Assembly (NCBI GenBank): GCA_016721845.1
Contig: JADKHK010000003.1
Span: 124,001-188,000, forward strand
Source of the DNA: Lysobacterales bacterium
GTDB lineage: Bacteria > Pseudomonadota > Gammaproteobacteria > Xanthomonadales > Ahniellaceae
Direction: 5' to 3'
DNA length: 64,000 bases
Part shown: positions 17,158 through 26,366 of the stretch, piece after piece
Numbering within the stretch: position 1 is the first letter of the stretch
Layout: each line of letters begins with the position of its first letter
Made by a program: the position numbers and the translations under genes
The notes under the pieces: model-generated
Told to the model about the DNA's origin: nothing
Databases searched by the model: none
What the model saw: the letters and a program-made list of their open reading frames with translations, nothing else

Positions 17158-17957
17158 ATGTCCTTGAACAGTATCCGCCAGCGGTCATCCATTATCAGCG
17201 CTATTCGTGAGTGTCAGTCGCTGGGGCGTGATCAGTTCCTCGCACGCTATGGCTTCGGACGTGCAAAAGAGTATTTCTTGGTCTACGAGGGGCAGCTGTT
17301 CGACTCAAAAGCCATCATCGGCGCAGCCCATGGCAAGGAACATCCAGACCAGGGACCGCTGACGTCCGCTCAGTTCAGCGGCGGCGAGACGACTGTGCGC
17401 CGCAAGCTCAATGAGTTGGGATTTGAGGTCCGGAAGATCTCATTCGCCACTGGCGGAATCGTGGATGCTAAGTCCGCGGCAACGACCAAGCCTTGCGCCA
17501 GGCAGAGCGGCAACTAGCCGACGCTCGCGAATTCGATGCATCGAGCGAGGAAGACGCCCGCGATCGAGTCGTTGCGTCAATCGTTCGGCGCCGTGGCCAG
17601 CCCGCATTTCGAATGTCATTGCTGCTCGCTTACGGGCACAAATGCGCGGTTAGCAAATGCGATGTCGCAGAGGTGCTGGAGGCTGCTCATATCAAGCCCT
17701 ACCAAGGACCTCACACGAATGCTGTCGTCAATGGACTTCTGCTTCGCGCTGATCTGCATACGCTATTCGACCTCGGCTTGATGGCAATTGACCCTCAAGA
17801 TCTGAAGATCAGGATCGCACCGCTGATACAAGAAACCGATTACGGTCAGTTCCAAGGGAAAGAACTTCAAACCCCCATCGATTCACGACTGCACCCAGAT
17901 CCACATGCCCTCGGAGAGCGGTTCCGCGAGTTCTGCGACCGATTCGGTGTGACATAG
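17158..17957 (+). pseudogene. HNH endonuclease with ScoMcrA-like N-terminal domain, frameshifted
   Basis: Two overlapping frames make one recognisable protein. The first (from ATG 17158, with GGAGG five bases upstream) encodes an N-terminal domain with FGRAKEYFLVYEGQLFDSKAII. The second, read from about 17472, gives RQAERQLADA followed by an HNH nuclease: CAVSKC, EAAHIKPY, NGLLLRADLHTLFD. The first frame stops at 17517 after a non-conserved tail, and the second has a stop just upstream at 17469-17471, so a single-base indel near 17465-17475 is the simplest explanation. The family joins a DNA-modification-reading domain to an HNH nuclease and acts in restriction. It is inactive unless the indel is a sequencing error. 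Confidence 0.65.
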
Positions 17958-17996
17958 CTCTGCGAGATGGCGCTGGCTTTCCGATGGGTTCATTGG

Positions 17997-18413
17997 TCAC
18001 ATGGACCCTTGAAGCCACTGGACCTGTTTGCCCATCGGTAGACCTTCCATAGGCACGCGGATGTGGTGCCCTCGCGCCGAGAGCCACGACATCAGTCCGT
18101 CTCTATAGCGCTCTCCAGCCAGCATCAGGATGTCAGCATGCTCCGGCAAATTCGTGCCCAACTGATCGATCACTCGGTCTGCCCACGCGCGACGTTCGAG
18201 TTTGCGCATCTTGTTGAGCGTCTTCTCATAAGGGGCAACAACTTGCTCTTTGTGCAGCAATCCGTGTTCCGCGGAAAGAATGTACCAATCGTCGGCATGA
18301 CGTTCCGCATAGCGTCGCATGCCTTGGAACAGCGTCGAGATATATAGGTCTTTCGCCGCGCAAGGAACCTGACGCTTCGACTTGACACAAGAGATCAGCG
18401 CAATCGTCGTCAT
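17997..18413 (-). CDS. DUF6884-like protein
   Basis: 138 residues. The start ALISCVKSKRQVPCAAKDLYIS, then WYILSAEHGLL, PYEKTL and WADRVIDQL form the pattern of the DUF6884 group, common in phages and mobile elements. The fold and activity are not established to my knowledge. It is convergent with the HNH gene and shares its strand with the maintenance operon, but a 220-bp gap separates them. Confidence 0.65.
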   Translation of the reverse strand: MTTIALISCVKSKRQVPCAAKDLYISTLFQGMRRYAERHADDWYILSAEHGLLHKEQVVAPYEKTLNKMRKLERRAWADRVIDQLGTNLPEHADILMLAGERYRDGLMSWLSARGHHIRVPMEGLPMGKQVQWLQGSM

Positions 18414-18636
18414 TCGTATCTACCTTGTTCAGTCGTTGCACTCACGACGGAGGTGAGGTCATCTGCTTCGGCGACAGCCTTTGACGAATCAGCTCGCGTT
18501 CATCGGGCGGCCGCATTGTGCGAAGCAGAGCGAGTCTTCTGTGCAGTCTGCCACCAACCCGATCACTTGGCTCGACCATGCGTGTGAGCAACGGGCCAGA
18601 CTGCGCATCCGCGAAGACATTTCGGTGAGTCCTGCG

Positions 18637-18909
18637 TTATTGCGATTCAACACCACGCGACGACGTGCCAATGTCGATGATGGGATGCGCACCGGCGTTC
18701 CGCAGATACAAGTTCATCGCATCAATCAGAGCAGATTGGACAGACTGGCCCTTGTCTTCCGCAACGCGCCTGAAGCGAACTGCATCGTCTCGGGTCACTC
18801 GCACTTGAAGATGCTTGACGGGCTCGCGATCCGCCGGGCGCGCCGCGGAGGGAACTGCCTTCTTTGTCGCCCTTGCTGCAAAGGCGGCCAGGTTGGGTTT
18901 CTCCGTCAT
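18637..18909 (-). CDS. Small ribbon-helix-helix partner of ParA
   Basis: 90 residues. The segment KHLQVRVTRDDAVRFRRVAEDKGQSVQ is a ribbon-helix-helix strand followed by two helices, as in CopG/Arc-type DNA binders. It overlaps the parA stop by 4 nt (ATGA), the arrangement of a ParA with a small centromere-binding protein. It is the last gene of the alpA-repA-parA chain. Confidence 0.7.
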   Translation of the reverse strand: MTEKPNLAAFAARATKKAVPSAARPADREPVKHLQVRVTRDDAVRFRRVAEDKGQSVQSALIDAMNLYLRNAGAHPIIDIGTSSRGVESQ

Positions 18910-19544
18910 GACGTCATGTCCTCATGGGTGCGTGCATTCATGTGTTCATGAATAGCGTTCCAAAGTCTCACCAGTTCAGACGCACTCGCCCCGCCAGGCT
19001 CGGTCTCGTAGACGCCACGCCCCCTTGCGGCGGCATGCTGCCAGGCGATGCGCTGCCCGATCCGCGCCAACACCTTGAGGCCGGCGCGCTCAATCACGTC
19101 CTGCGCTTGATCTGCGACCGTCGATGACGCTGGGATTGCATTGAGTACGGCGCCAGCACGTCCGTTGGCATGTCGAACCAGGTCGATCGTCTCCAGGATT
19201 GCAGCCAGGTCGAACGCGGACGGACGGGCCGGCACCAAGGTCAACGAGGCAATGCGCACTGCCGCCGCTGCTGCGGTGGAATGATGCGGTGGCGTATCGA
19301 CCATTACCAGTTGGCAGCCCGCCTCTCGCATCCGCTGAGCGGTCGTAGCCAACGTGGGTGGATGAGCCACCGCGATCTCGATGTCGCCGGATCCACGCAT
19401 CGCTTGCCAGCCGCACGCAGTCGCCTGCGGATCCAGATCGATCAACCCAACTTTCAGCCCTTCCTTGGCGCCCAAGGCCGCCAAGTTGACGCAGAGCGTC
19501 GACTTTCCAGTGCCACCCTTCGCCGAAACCAAGCTGATGATCAT
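18906..19544 (-). CDS. parA: ParA-type partition ATPase
   Basis: 212 residues. The deviant Walker A KGGTGKST is at about residues 9-16, LIDLDPQAT is the Walker A' region, and VMVDTPPHHS is Walker B. The length is that of small plasmid-type ParA without an N-terminal helix-turn-helix. Overlap by 4 nt with the genes on both sides shows translational coupling. In an integrative element it should stabilise the excised or replicating form. Confidence 0.88.
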   Translation of the reverse strand: MIISLVSAKGGTGKSTLCVNLAALGAKEGLKVGLIDLDPQATACGWQAMRGSGDIEIAVAHPPTLATTAQRMREAGCQLVMVDTPPHHSTAAAAAVRIASLTLVPARPSAFDLAAILETIDLVRHANGRAGAVLNAIPASSTVADQAQDVIERAGLKVLARIGQRIAWQHAAARGRGVYETEPGGASASELVRLWNAIHEHMNARTHEDMTS

Positions 19545-20773
19545 GTGTCGAACTCCAGGAGATCGGTGCGCCCAGAGCCGCCGTTCACGGTGCAGTGCTC
19601 GGCAAGCAGCGACTCAGGTATGGCGAGAAGATCGTGTCCAACACCGCCAACTCCGCCAGCTCTCTGTGTATCGGTTCCGTGGCGGCGTTGGCGGTCTTCG
19701 GGTACAGCTTGCGGCAAGCTCCATTCCCAGCCGCCTCGCTGCGACGACTTCTTCGAGACGACGCCGAGCTCGGACTTCACACGCTCCACGGTCCGCCAGG
19801 AAATACCCGCCTCCTCTGCCGCTGCTTCGATCGATTTACTCGATCGCGGCCGATCGGAAAGCTGATCATGCAACCATGTCTTTGCTTCTTCTCTTGAGGA
19901 TCGATGCTGTTCCGGTGCCGACTCCGCCCCATCGAGCAGCATGTGCGCTTTGCCCTCGATCGCTGCACCCCACGTAACACGGGACGCATCGATGCCCATG
20001 ACATCGACTTGTTCCAGCTGGTACCGGAATCCGCCCCCATCGGGTCCAATGTTGCTCTTCGCCCGCGCGAGAATTCGAGATGAGTCGTCGGCCTGAGACT
20101 CATTGGCGGTGACCATGACAATGCGAGCCATTGCGCCGAAGGCGATCGAACCTGTCACGCGCTCGATTGGATCTCGACCCATCGATGATTTTGAGAAGTG
20201 CGTGATTCCGAGGACGGCGACTTCGAGTTGACTGGCAAGATCGACCAGCGGCTGCAAGGCTCGCCGCACCTCGCCATTTTTGTGCGAGTCGCCAGCAACG
20301 GCCGATACGATCGGGTCTACGATCAGCAGCACCACATTTCCAACCCGTGCCATCTCAGCTTGCAGCTGAGGTATGTCGACGGCGGGGTCGAATGGACGCC
20401 GAACACCGCGCCCATCCGCCACATCGCCAATGAAGTAAATCCCACCAAGTTCGGCGCCAGTCGAGATCAATCGCGGAACAAGCGTGTCCGCCGGATCGTC
20501 TTCACCGGACCAGATGACGACATTGCCTTGAAGTGATCGCGCACCGTCCGGCCAGAGTCCGCCCATCGAAACGACACCCGCAAGTGACATCGCGATCGTT
20601 GTCTTCCCGGTACCCGGCGCGCCCGCCAAGACGTGCAGCTTTCCCTGCGCCAACCATCCCCGCCACAGCCATTGGATGGCTGAGACTGGAATCGTGTCGG
20701 CCCCAACGAGCTCGACACCAGAGGCCCGCTCGGAATTGATCTCCGAGCGAGATATCGGCAGTCGCGTCGTCAC
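19541..20773 (-). CDS. RepA-like hexameric helicase/AAA ATPase
   Basis: 410 residues. Residues ~40-260 are a RecA-like ATPase core with GAPGTGKTT (Walker A), VVIWSGEDDPADTL, LLIVDPIVSAVAGDSHKN (Walker B) and LGITHFSKS, the pattern of RepA of RSF1010 type. The C-terminal part contains a helix-turn-helix-like segment (SIEAAAEEAGISWRTVERVKSELG). Together with alpA and parA it forms the replication/maintenance core of the element. Confidence 0.82.
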   Translation of the reverse strand: MTTRLPISRSEINSERASGVELVGADTIPVSAIQWLWRGWLAQGKLHVLAGAPGTGKTTIAMSLAGVVSMGGLWPDGARSLQGNVVIWSGEDDPADTLVPRLISTGAELGGIYFIGDVADGRGVRRPFDPAVDIPQLQAEMARVGNVVLLIVDPIVSAVAGDSHKNGEVRRALQPLVDLASQLEVAVLGITHFSKSSMGRDPIERVTGSIAFGAMARIVMVTANESQADDSSRILARAKSNIGPDGGGFRYQLEQVDVMGIDASRVTWGAAIEGKAHMLLDGAESAPEQHRSSREEAKTWLHDQLSDRPRSSKSIEAAAEEAGISWRTVERVKSELGVVSKKSSQRGGWEWSLPQAVPEDRQRRHGTDTQRAGGVGGVGHDLLAIPESLLAEHCTVNGGSGRTDLLEFDT

Positions 20774-21003
20774 GGCGATGCTTCATCCAGATTCCGCTTC
20801 AGTGTCGGATCGTGGTCCCTGGAGTCACGAATGCGATCTTCAACCCACTGGTCGACATCTTCCACTAACCACCCACTAGCCCAAGTGGTCAGCTTGATCT
20901 TGCGCGGAAACTTTCCGTTTGCCATCAACTTGTAGATGGTCGGCCTGGCCAAGCCAGTGCGCTCCACCACGCTCGAAATCCGCAATACTTTGTTGTTCGT
21001 CAT
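20770..21003 (-). CDS. alpA: AlpA-family excisionase/regulator
   Basis: 77 residues. RISSVVERTGLARPTIYKLMANGKFPRKIKL is the MerR-like winged helix of AlpA proteins, followed by GWLVEDVDQWVEDRI. The start is supported by AAGGAGA six bases upstream. AlpA-type proteins activate or assist excision of P4-like elements. It is the promoter-proximal gene of the four-gene chain; the IS21 insertion begins ~100 bp upstream and may have cut its promoter region. Confidence 0.85.
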   Translation of the reverse strand: MTNNKVLRISSVVERTGLARPTIYKLMANGKFPRKIKLTTWASGWLVEDVDQWVEDRIRDSRDHDPTLKRNLDEASP

Positions 21004-21109
21004 CGTCAGTCTCCTTGGTTGTCTGCCGATCTCCGGCGACGTCCAGAATACGAATCCTTCGATGCGCTATGTCGGTTATGACCCCCGATTTGAGCGGGAT
21101 CAAAACGGG

Positions 21110-21161
21110 CCCCGGCGGCCACCCAAACTCCCCCAGTCGTGGCCACCTGAAAATCCCCCAG
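21110..21161. repeat. IS21 left terminal inverted repeat
   Basis: Matches the reverse complement of 36294-36346 apart from one C indel and a short mismatched block (ACCTG against GGGTC). Confidence 0.88.
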
Positions 21162-21236
21162 TGAGATGACTGCCCGGCGGGTGCCGGGCGAGTGATCGGG
21201 ACGTCTACGCTGCTCCCTTTTTTCCGGGAGCCAGGA

Positions 21237-21872
21237 GTGAACGTCTTGAAGCAGCACTTGAGGGTGACGATCGCGACGTTGCTGGCGCACGGCGCGAGCC
21301 AGCACGAGATTGCGCGGCGCACGGGCGTGGACCGGAAGACGGTGCGGCGTTATGCGGCGACGGCAAATTCCCCCATGGCCACCGGTTCAGGATCGGCGGC
21401 CGAGCAAATTCCCCCACCCCGGCCACCGGCTCCTGCAGACGTCGATCTGCACGTTCCAGCGCAGGCCAGCTCCGCGTGCGCGGCGCATCGCGAATGGATC
21501 GAGGCGCAAGTCGCGCTGGGCCGCAATGCGGTGTCGATCTATCAGGACCTGGTCGAGCAGCACGGGTTTGCGCACCGCTACAACTCGGTGAAGCGATTCG
21601 TGCGCGCATTGAAGCAGCGCGATCCGGAGCGCTTCGACGTGCTCGAGAGCGCACCCGGTGAAGAAGCACAGGTCGATTTTGGACAGGGCGCGCCGACGTT
21701 GTCGGACAACGGCAAGTACCGGCGGCCGTACCTGTTCGTGATGACGTTGAAGTACTCGGGCAAGAGCTTCCGCAAGGTGGTCTGGAAGGCCGATCAGGAG
21801 ACGTGGGCACGGCTGCACGAGGAAGCGTTCCGCAGCTTCGGCGGATCGGTGACCTATGTGGTGCTCGATAAT
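21237..21872 (+). pseudogene. istA: IstA transposase, 5' part
   Basis: The first ~212 residues of the IS21 transposase. GTG at 21237 is preceded by GGGAG. LLAHGASQHEIARRTGVDRKTVRRY is the helix-turn-helix that binds the ends, and EEAQVDFGQGAP holds the first catalytic Asp of the DDE core. Reading continues normally to VVLDN and then enters foreign DNA at 21873. The rest of the gene resumes at 34632. Confidence 0.9.
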
Positions 21873-21875
21873 CCC

Positions 21876-21895
21876 TTATGTGGCGCACCACATAA
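21876..21895. repeat. Junction palindrome TTATGTGG-CGCA-CCACATAA
   Basis: A perfect 8+8 inverted repeat with a 4-nt centre lies exactly at the left junction of the insertion in istA. The half-site matches those at 32725-32732, 32783-32790, 34607-34614 and 34624-34631. Its shape is that of a tyrosine-recombinase core site. Confidence 0.6.
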
Positions 21896-22081
21896 CAGAT
21901 TTTCCTCAGATGCCAGCCGAGGTTGGCCGGGTATAAGAGTCGAACCTGACCCGTGTTTTCTCCTGCGCAGCGGCGGGTTTTTTGCCTCGAGCATCGAGCC
22001 AAATTCGTCGCGGCCGCAGCATCGATGTGACGGGGCGTGCAGGAACCAGTCCGGCATTCCTGCAGGAACTGAACCTGCCCG

Positions 22082-22498
22082 TTATTTACCCCGTTGTCTG
22101 GGCCGGGCACGCCACAGGCCGAACAAAAGGACGCAACCGACGATGGCCACCAGCAGGTGTTCCAGATTGGGCCTTGCCTGGATCGACGGACTGTTCAGCG
22201 CCGGCCAGGCCGGCACGTAGCGCACGCGCAGCGGTTGCTCGGCGTGCAGCGCGGGAATGTTGGCGAAGTCGCCGATCATCTGCGTGCTGGACTCCACGAC
22301 GCGCCCATCGGGCAGTACGAAGCGGTAGCTCACGATGAAGGTGTAGCGGTTGGGCAAGGCTTCGCCGCGCTCGCCACCCTGGCGTCGAACATTCGTCACG
22401 GCAGCCGTGGTTTCGGCGCCGAAAAGACCCAGCGCGGGCGTAACCAGTGCCCAGGCCAGCAGGACTGCACCAAGCCCGCGCAGGAACAGCTGAGCCAC
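22082..22498 (-). CDS. DUF3592-like two-pass membrane protein
   Basis: 138 residues from GTG 22498, which has GGAGGT close upstream; the open frame extends to 22597. There is a hydrophobic segment at each end (FLRGLGAVLLAWALVTPALG and LLVAIVGCVLLFGLW) around an extracytoplasmic beta-rich domain with YTFIVSYRFVLPDGRVVES and LRVRYVPAWPALN, as in DUF3592 proteins. Function is unknown. It is divergent from the zinc-ribbon operon with 136 bp between start codons. Confidence 0.65.
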   Translation of the reverse strand: MAQLFLRGLGAVLLAWALVTPALGLFGAETTAAVTNVRRQGGERGEALPNRYTFIVSYRFVLPDGRVVESSTQMIGDFANIPALHAEQPLRVRYVPAWPALNSPSIQARPNLEHLLVAIVGCVLLFGLWRARPRQRGK

Positions 22499-22634
22499 GC
22501 TACCTCCGTCCACCGCTGGCGCTGCCGCGCAGCCCGCCTTCGCAGGCATTGTGCGCCATCCAGCCTTGACGCAGATCAAGTTGGCTTGGCGCCGCATGGA
22601 TCAAAGTGGGCGAAACAGCAACGCGGAGCTCGGC

Positions 22635-23468
22635 ATGTATTGCGAGAGATGTGGGCAGGTTATGGCCGGCGGTGACCATTTTTGTCCGGCTTGCGGCGCG
22701 CAGATCCACGCGCCGGCGATGTCGGCGTCGACAGCGTCCGACGAACCTGCCGCCGATGAGGAGCGGGCGCATGCGGGCGCCACCCTGCTGGTCAGCCCGG
22801 GTGTGACGCGAGGCCACGATGGCGTGCTGCGTTGGATCTACGAGCTCAACATGTGGAAGAACCCGACGCTGGTGATCACGATCTGGAAAGTGATGCTGCT
22901 GGCGGCGCTGTTCCCGGCCCTGCTGACTGCGGTGCTGCGGCTCACTGATGGCGACGGCTGGAATGCTGCGGCGACCACGTTCGCCCAGGTGGGCGGCTTG
23001 ATCGTCGCGATAACGACGGGGCTGATGCTGCTGGCTTATCCGCTGGTTGCGTGGTTGAACGGTGGCAAGTACTGCGTCATTTTCGAGATGGATGACATCG
23101 GTATCCGGCATATCCACATGCGCCGCCAGTTTCGTCGCAATCAGGTGCTGGCCTTGCTCACGGTGATCGCCGGCGCTGCATCGGGCAGCGCACAAACCGC
23201 GGGTGCCGGCCTGCTGGCGGGATCCCGACGTAGCCTGTACACGGCATTCGCCGACGTGCGCTCGCTGCGCGCCATCCCGACGCGCGAGGTCATCCATCTG
23301 GCCTCGAGGCTGACGCACAACCAGGTGTATGCGGAGCCGGCGGATTTTGCCTTCGTGCTGGCGCATATCCAGGCACGCATCAAGCCCGCCGCCGGCGGCA
23401 TCCGCAGCAAGCAAGGTCGAAAGCAGTCGCAGGACCCGCATGCCGGCACGGAGGCACCCGGCGCATGA
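22635..23468 (+). CDS. Zinc-ribbon membrane protein, first gene of a coupled operon
   Basis: 277 residues from ATG 22635 (GGAG six bases upstream). The N-terminus is a zinc ribbon: MYCERCGQVM...HFCPACGAQ. After a flexible Ala/Ser/Thr/Glu linker come two membrane segments (about 95-120 and 130-155), then a cytoplasmic domain with YCVIFEMDDIGIRHIHMRRQ and a Ser-Leu-Tyr-rich regulatory-looking region. This resembles PH-domain-like membrane proteins that carry a zinc ribbon, but the exact family is not recognised. It overlaps the next gene by 4 nt. Confidence 0.65.
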   Translation: MYCERCGQVMAGGDHFCPACGAQIHAPAMSASTASDEPAADEERAHAGATLLVSPGVTRGHDGVLRWIYELNMWKNPTLVITIWKVMLLAALFPALLTAVLRLTDGDGWNAAATTFAQVGGLIVAITTGLMLLAYPLVAWLNGGKYCVIFEMDDIGIRHIHMRRQFRRNQVLALLTVIAGAASGSAQTAGAGLLAGSRRSLYTAFADVRSLRAIPTREVIHLASRLTHNQVYAEPADFAFVLAHIQARIKPAAGGIRSKQGRKQSQDPHAGTEAPGA

Positions 23469-24370
23469 GAGTCTATTGCCGGACATGTCGCGCGACGGTG
23501 GCTGATGGCGCGAACTTTTGCCACGCCTGCGGCGCCAAGCTGACCGAGGCGCCTCCATTGCAAGCGTCGACGTGCCAGTCCTGCGGCACCACGCTGAATC
23601 CCGACGCGAAGTTCTGCCGAGACTGCGGCGCTCCGGCTGCCTCCGTCGGGTCGTCGTCCGACGCCACCAGCGGCCAGTCCACCGGCCATGCCGGGACAGA
23701 CCCCGCAAACCGGCCTTCGGGCGAGCCGTCGGTCTCGAGCGCAGCGGAATCGGTTCGTGTTTCGAGGTCACCGTCGCGCCGCAGGACCGCCGGAACTGCG
23801 GGCGTGCCACCCGCAGCCGCGCAAAAACGCGGCCCGGGCAGAGCGCTGCTCGGGTTCGGTATGCTGGTGCTGCTGGGGCTGGCGCTGTGGCAGTGGTTCG
23901 ACGACGAGGACGGGCCCGGCGATCCACGCGCGCCAGGTGCCGCAGCACCGACGAGCCCGCGCGCATCGAACCCGCCTTATGACGTATCCGGTATCGAGGG
24001 CATCGTAGACATCGAGGCCCCCGACGTCGAAACACCCGCAGCCGTGCGCGCGCCGCTTGCCCCCAGGGTCCGCGAGGCGACGCGGAAGCTGCCCGATCTC
24101 CAGGCCCGGGCGCGAGCCGGCAACGACGCTGCGATGACCAGTCTGGCCCTGACCCAGCGCAGCGGTCTCGGCGGCCGCGCCGAGCCGCAGTCGGCCATTG
24201 CGCTGCTGCAACGCGCCGCCGCTGCCGGCAATGTGCATGCAATGGCAACGCTGGCCGAGGAGTACGAATCCGGGATCTGGGTTGCCCAGGATCGGGGCAA
24301 GGCAAAGTCGCTGCGCGAGCAGGCGGCCAGGGCCGGATCGCGGCTGGCGCAATGGGAGCTCGAACCATGA
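23465..24370 (+). CDS. Double zinc-ribbon, single-pass protein with SEL1-like repeats
   Basis: 301 residues. Two zinc ribbons occur in tandem (YCRTCR..FCHACG and CQSCG..FCRDCG), then a long Ser/Pro/Ala-rich linker. One membrane segment (LLGFGMLVLLGLALWQWF, about 137-155) follows. The C-terminal part has SEL1-type repeats (AMTSLALTQRSGLGG, AMATLAEEYESG). The likely topology is cytoplasmic zinc ribbons and periplasmic SEL1 repeats. It is coupled by ATGA overlaps to both neighbours, which argues for a complex with fixed stoichiometry. Confidence 0.65.
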   Translation: MRVYCRTCRATVADGANFCHACGAKLTEAPPLQASTCQSCGTTLNPDAKFCRDCGAPAASVGSSSDATSGQSTGHAGTDPANRPSGEPSVSSAAESVRVSRSPSRRRTAGTAGVPPAAAQKRGPGRALLGFGMLVLLGLALWQWFDDEDGPGDPRAPGAAAPTSPRASNPPYDVSGIEGIVDIEAPDVETPAAVRAPLAPRVREATRKLPDLQARARAGNDAAMTSLALTQRSGLGGRAEPQSAIALLQRAAAAGNVHAMATLAEEYESGIWVAQDRGKAKSLREQAARAGSRLAQWELEP

Positions 24371-26313
24371 ACGCGAATCGCCACTACAGCCGTGCGCTCG
24401 CGCCGCTGCTGGTCCTGCTCTTGCTGTGCGTCGGCAGCGCGCCCGTGCGCGCCGACCAGCAAGACGGCAGTGCCCAGGTCGTGCAGCGTGACATCAACAA
24501 GGTGCTGGCCAAGACCGACGCCGACCTGCTGCGCAAGCTGATCGGACTGGCCGGCACGGATCCGGTGCTGCGCCGCAAAGTCACCGAAGAGTTGATTGAT
24601 TCGGTCTACGCGCTGGATGGTCATGCCGCTGCGCTGGAGGAGTTCGTCGAGAACCTGCGTGGCATCCGTTCCGGCGATGAGCTGACCAAGCTGGCATCGG
24701 GCAACAAGCTGCGCGCGTATGCCGCGTCGCTGCGCGAAACCCATCTGGCGCGTTTCAGGGGCCAGGGCGACGACCTGCTGCGCAGCATTGTCGGCCAGGG
24801 TGATGGCACGGCGGACGCGGCCGGCGCCGAGGCCTTGGCGCTGTTGCGCCGTGCCGAAGAGCAGATCGCCAAGAACGGCTCGATTCCATCACTGCTCGAC
24901 AAGCGCCTTGCCAGCGCATTGCGCCAGTTGTCCCCGGCGCGTGCGCGTGCCGCACGGCAACTGGTGCGCAATCAGCTGGCCGCCAAGGGCACCAGCTTGT
25001 TCAACGCCTTCATGCGCACCGGTGTCGACGGCCTGTTCGTGTTGAGCGATGCCTACGCCATCAACTCGATGGAGGATGGTGGCGAAAAAGCCGCCGAGGC
25101 CACCGAGGCCGCGGTCGGCTTTGGCCTCGAAGTGGTCGGTAACGTGGCGGTGCGTGCCGTCGGCGGCGGCCTGTTCCTGCATGGGGTGATCGTCAGCCTG
25201 TCCAGCGCCAAGGTGGCCGAACTGGTTTCGGAGATCATCATGCTGCAGTACGACCGCGAGAACGCGGCCATGCAGGAGCAGTGGGCGGAAACCGAACTGC
25301 GCCTGGACGCGATCCGCGGCATGTTGCGCGTGGACGCGCTGATCAAGCAGGGCGAGTTCGCCAAGGCGCAGTCGCTGCTGACCAAGGTCAAGCACTTCTA
25401 CTTCAACCGCCCGGGGCTGGCGGCACACGACGATCTGTACGCCACGATGCAGGAGCTCGAAAGCAAGGCCAGTCGCGCCGAACAACTGCAGCGCGCCAAC
25501 CAGGTCATCGCCGAGGCGCGCATTCCCTACATGCAGGGCTACCGCCTGGCCCATCAGGGTCGGCGACTCCGCGAGGCGCGCATCCTGGTGGCAGAGGCCG
25601 AACAGATCCTGCGCGACTCGGCACGCATCTATCCGGAGCTGCAGCCCAGGCTCGATCAGGTACGCCAATTGCTCACGCTGATAGACCGGATCCGCGCCCA
25701 TCCACCCAAACTCGGCCGGCCCACGGTCAGCGGACCGGATCGCGTACTCGCCGGCGAAGTGGCCACATTCGAGGTCCACCTGCAGGGCGGCATCCCCGAC
25801 TATCAGCCCGTGGGCATCAACGGCACGGCGCTGCCCACCGGCGCACTCCTTTACTGGGACGCTCCGCAACGCGCCGGGATCGTCACGATGTCGGCAAGGC
25901 TCAAGGATGACAACGGCAGTATCGTGGACGTGAGCAAGCGCATCGAAGTGGTGGCCGCGGCGGCGCCCGAAGCGAGCCCCGGTGCGCTGCGCCTGCGCGC
26001 CTGGAAGGTCATCCCCGCTTACCGGAAGGACGGTGTAGTCACCCCGGCCCGGGATGTGGAAGCCCACGACGTCTTCACCTGGGACGACGTCCATTTCGAA
26101 GCCAATCTGCAGAATCCCGACTACCGCTATGAGTGGAGTGTCAACGGCAAGGTCGAGCCATCACCCGACATCAAGCACTACTTCGGGATCCGCCCCGACA
26201 AGGAAGCGGTCTACCGCGTTGCGGTGAAGGTATGGGATGGCGCAGGACGCCCGTTGGGCAGCGCCGAATGGACGGTTCGGGCGAAGAATCTGGTGCCGGT
26301 TTATGAAAATTGA
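24367..26313 (+). CDS. Large exported helical protein with C-terminal Ig-like domains
   Basis: 648 residues starting at the ATG that overlaps the previous stop. A signal peptide is clear (SRALAPLLVLLLLCVGSAPVRA). Residues ~30-450 are mostly alpha-helical and charged, with a glycine-rich hydrophobic stretch (GFGLEVVGNVAVRAVGGGLFLHGV, about 250-275) that could insert into membrane. The C-terminal ~200 residues look like two beta-sandwich domains (GRPTVSGPDRVLAGEVATFEVHL; FEANLQNPDYRYEWSVNGKVE). No family is recognised. The three-gene operon is intact despite lying among broken genes. Confidence 0.65.
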   Translation: MNANRHYSRALAPLLVLLLLCVGSAPVRADQQDGSAQVVQRDINKVLAKTDADLLRKLIGLAGTDPVLRRKVTEELIDSVYALDGHAAALEEFVENLRGIRSGDELTKLASGNKLRAYAASLRETHLARFRGQGDDLLRSIVGQGDGTADAAGAEALALLRRAEEQIAKNGSIPSLLDKRLASALRQLSPARARAARQLVRNQLAAKGTSLFNAFMRTGVDGLFVLSDAYAINSMEDGGEKAAEATEAAVGFGLEVVGNVAVRAVGGGLFLHGVIVSLSSAKVAELVSEIIMLQYDRENAAMQEQWAETELRLDAIRGMLRVDALIKQGEFAKAQSLLTKVKHFYFNRPGLAAHDDLYATMQELESKASRAEQLQRANQVIAEARIPYMQGYRLAHQGRRLREARILVAEAEQILRDSARIYPELQPRLDQVRQLLTLIDRIRAHPPKLGRPTVSGPDRVLAGEVATFEVHLQGGIPDYQPVGINGTALPTGALLYWDAPQRAGIVTMSARLKDDNGSIVDVSKRIEVVAAAAPEASPGALRLRAWKVIPAYRKDGVVTPARDVEAHDVFTWDDVHFEANLQNPDYRYEWSVNGKVEPSPDIKHYFGIRPDKEAVYRVAVKVWDGAGRPLGSAEWTVRAKNLVPVYEN

Positions 26314-26366
26314 CCCCTGGCGTGGTGGGCAAGCGATACCGGGTGGCCTTTGTCGTGAGTCAGCGC

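Noticed and set aside
21937..21960. CGGGTATAAGAG resembling the IS91 end CGGGTATAGGAAG
   Set aside because: Only about ten bases match and no IS91 sequence follows, so a third IS91 end cannot be supported.
21873..22220. IstA reading on into the insertion
   Set aside because: Transposase homology ends exactly at the junction; the remaining codons are accidental read-through.
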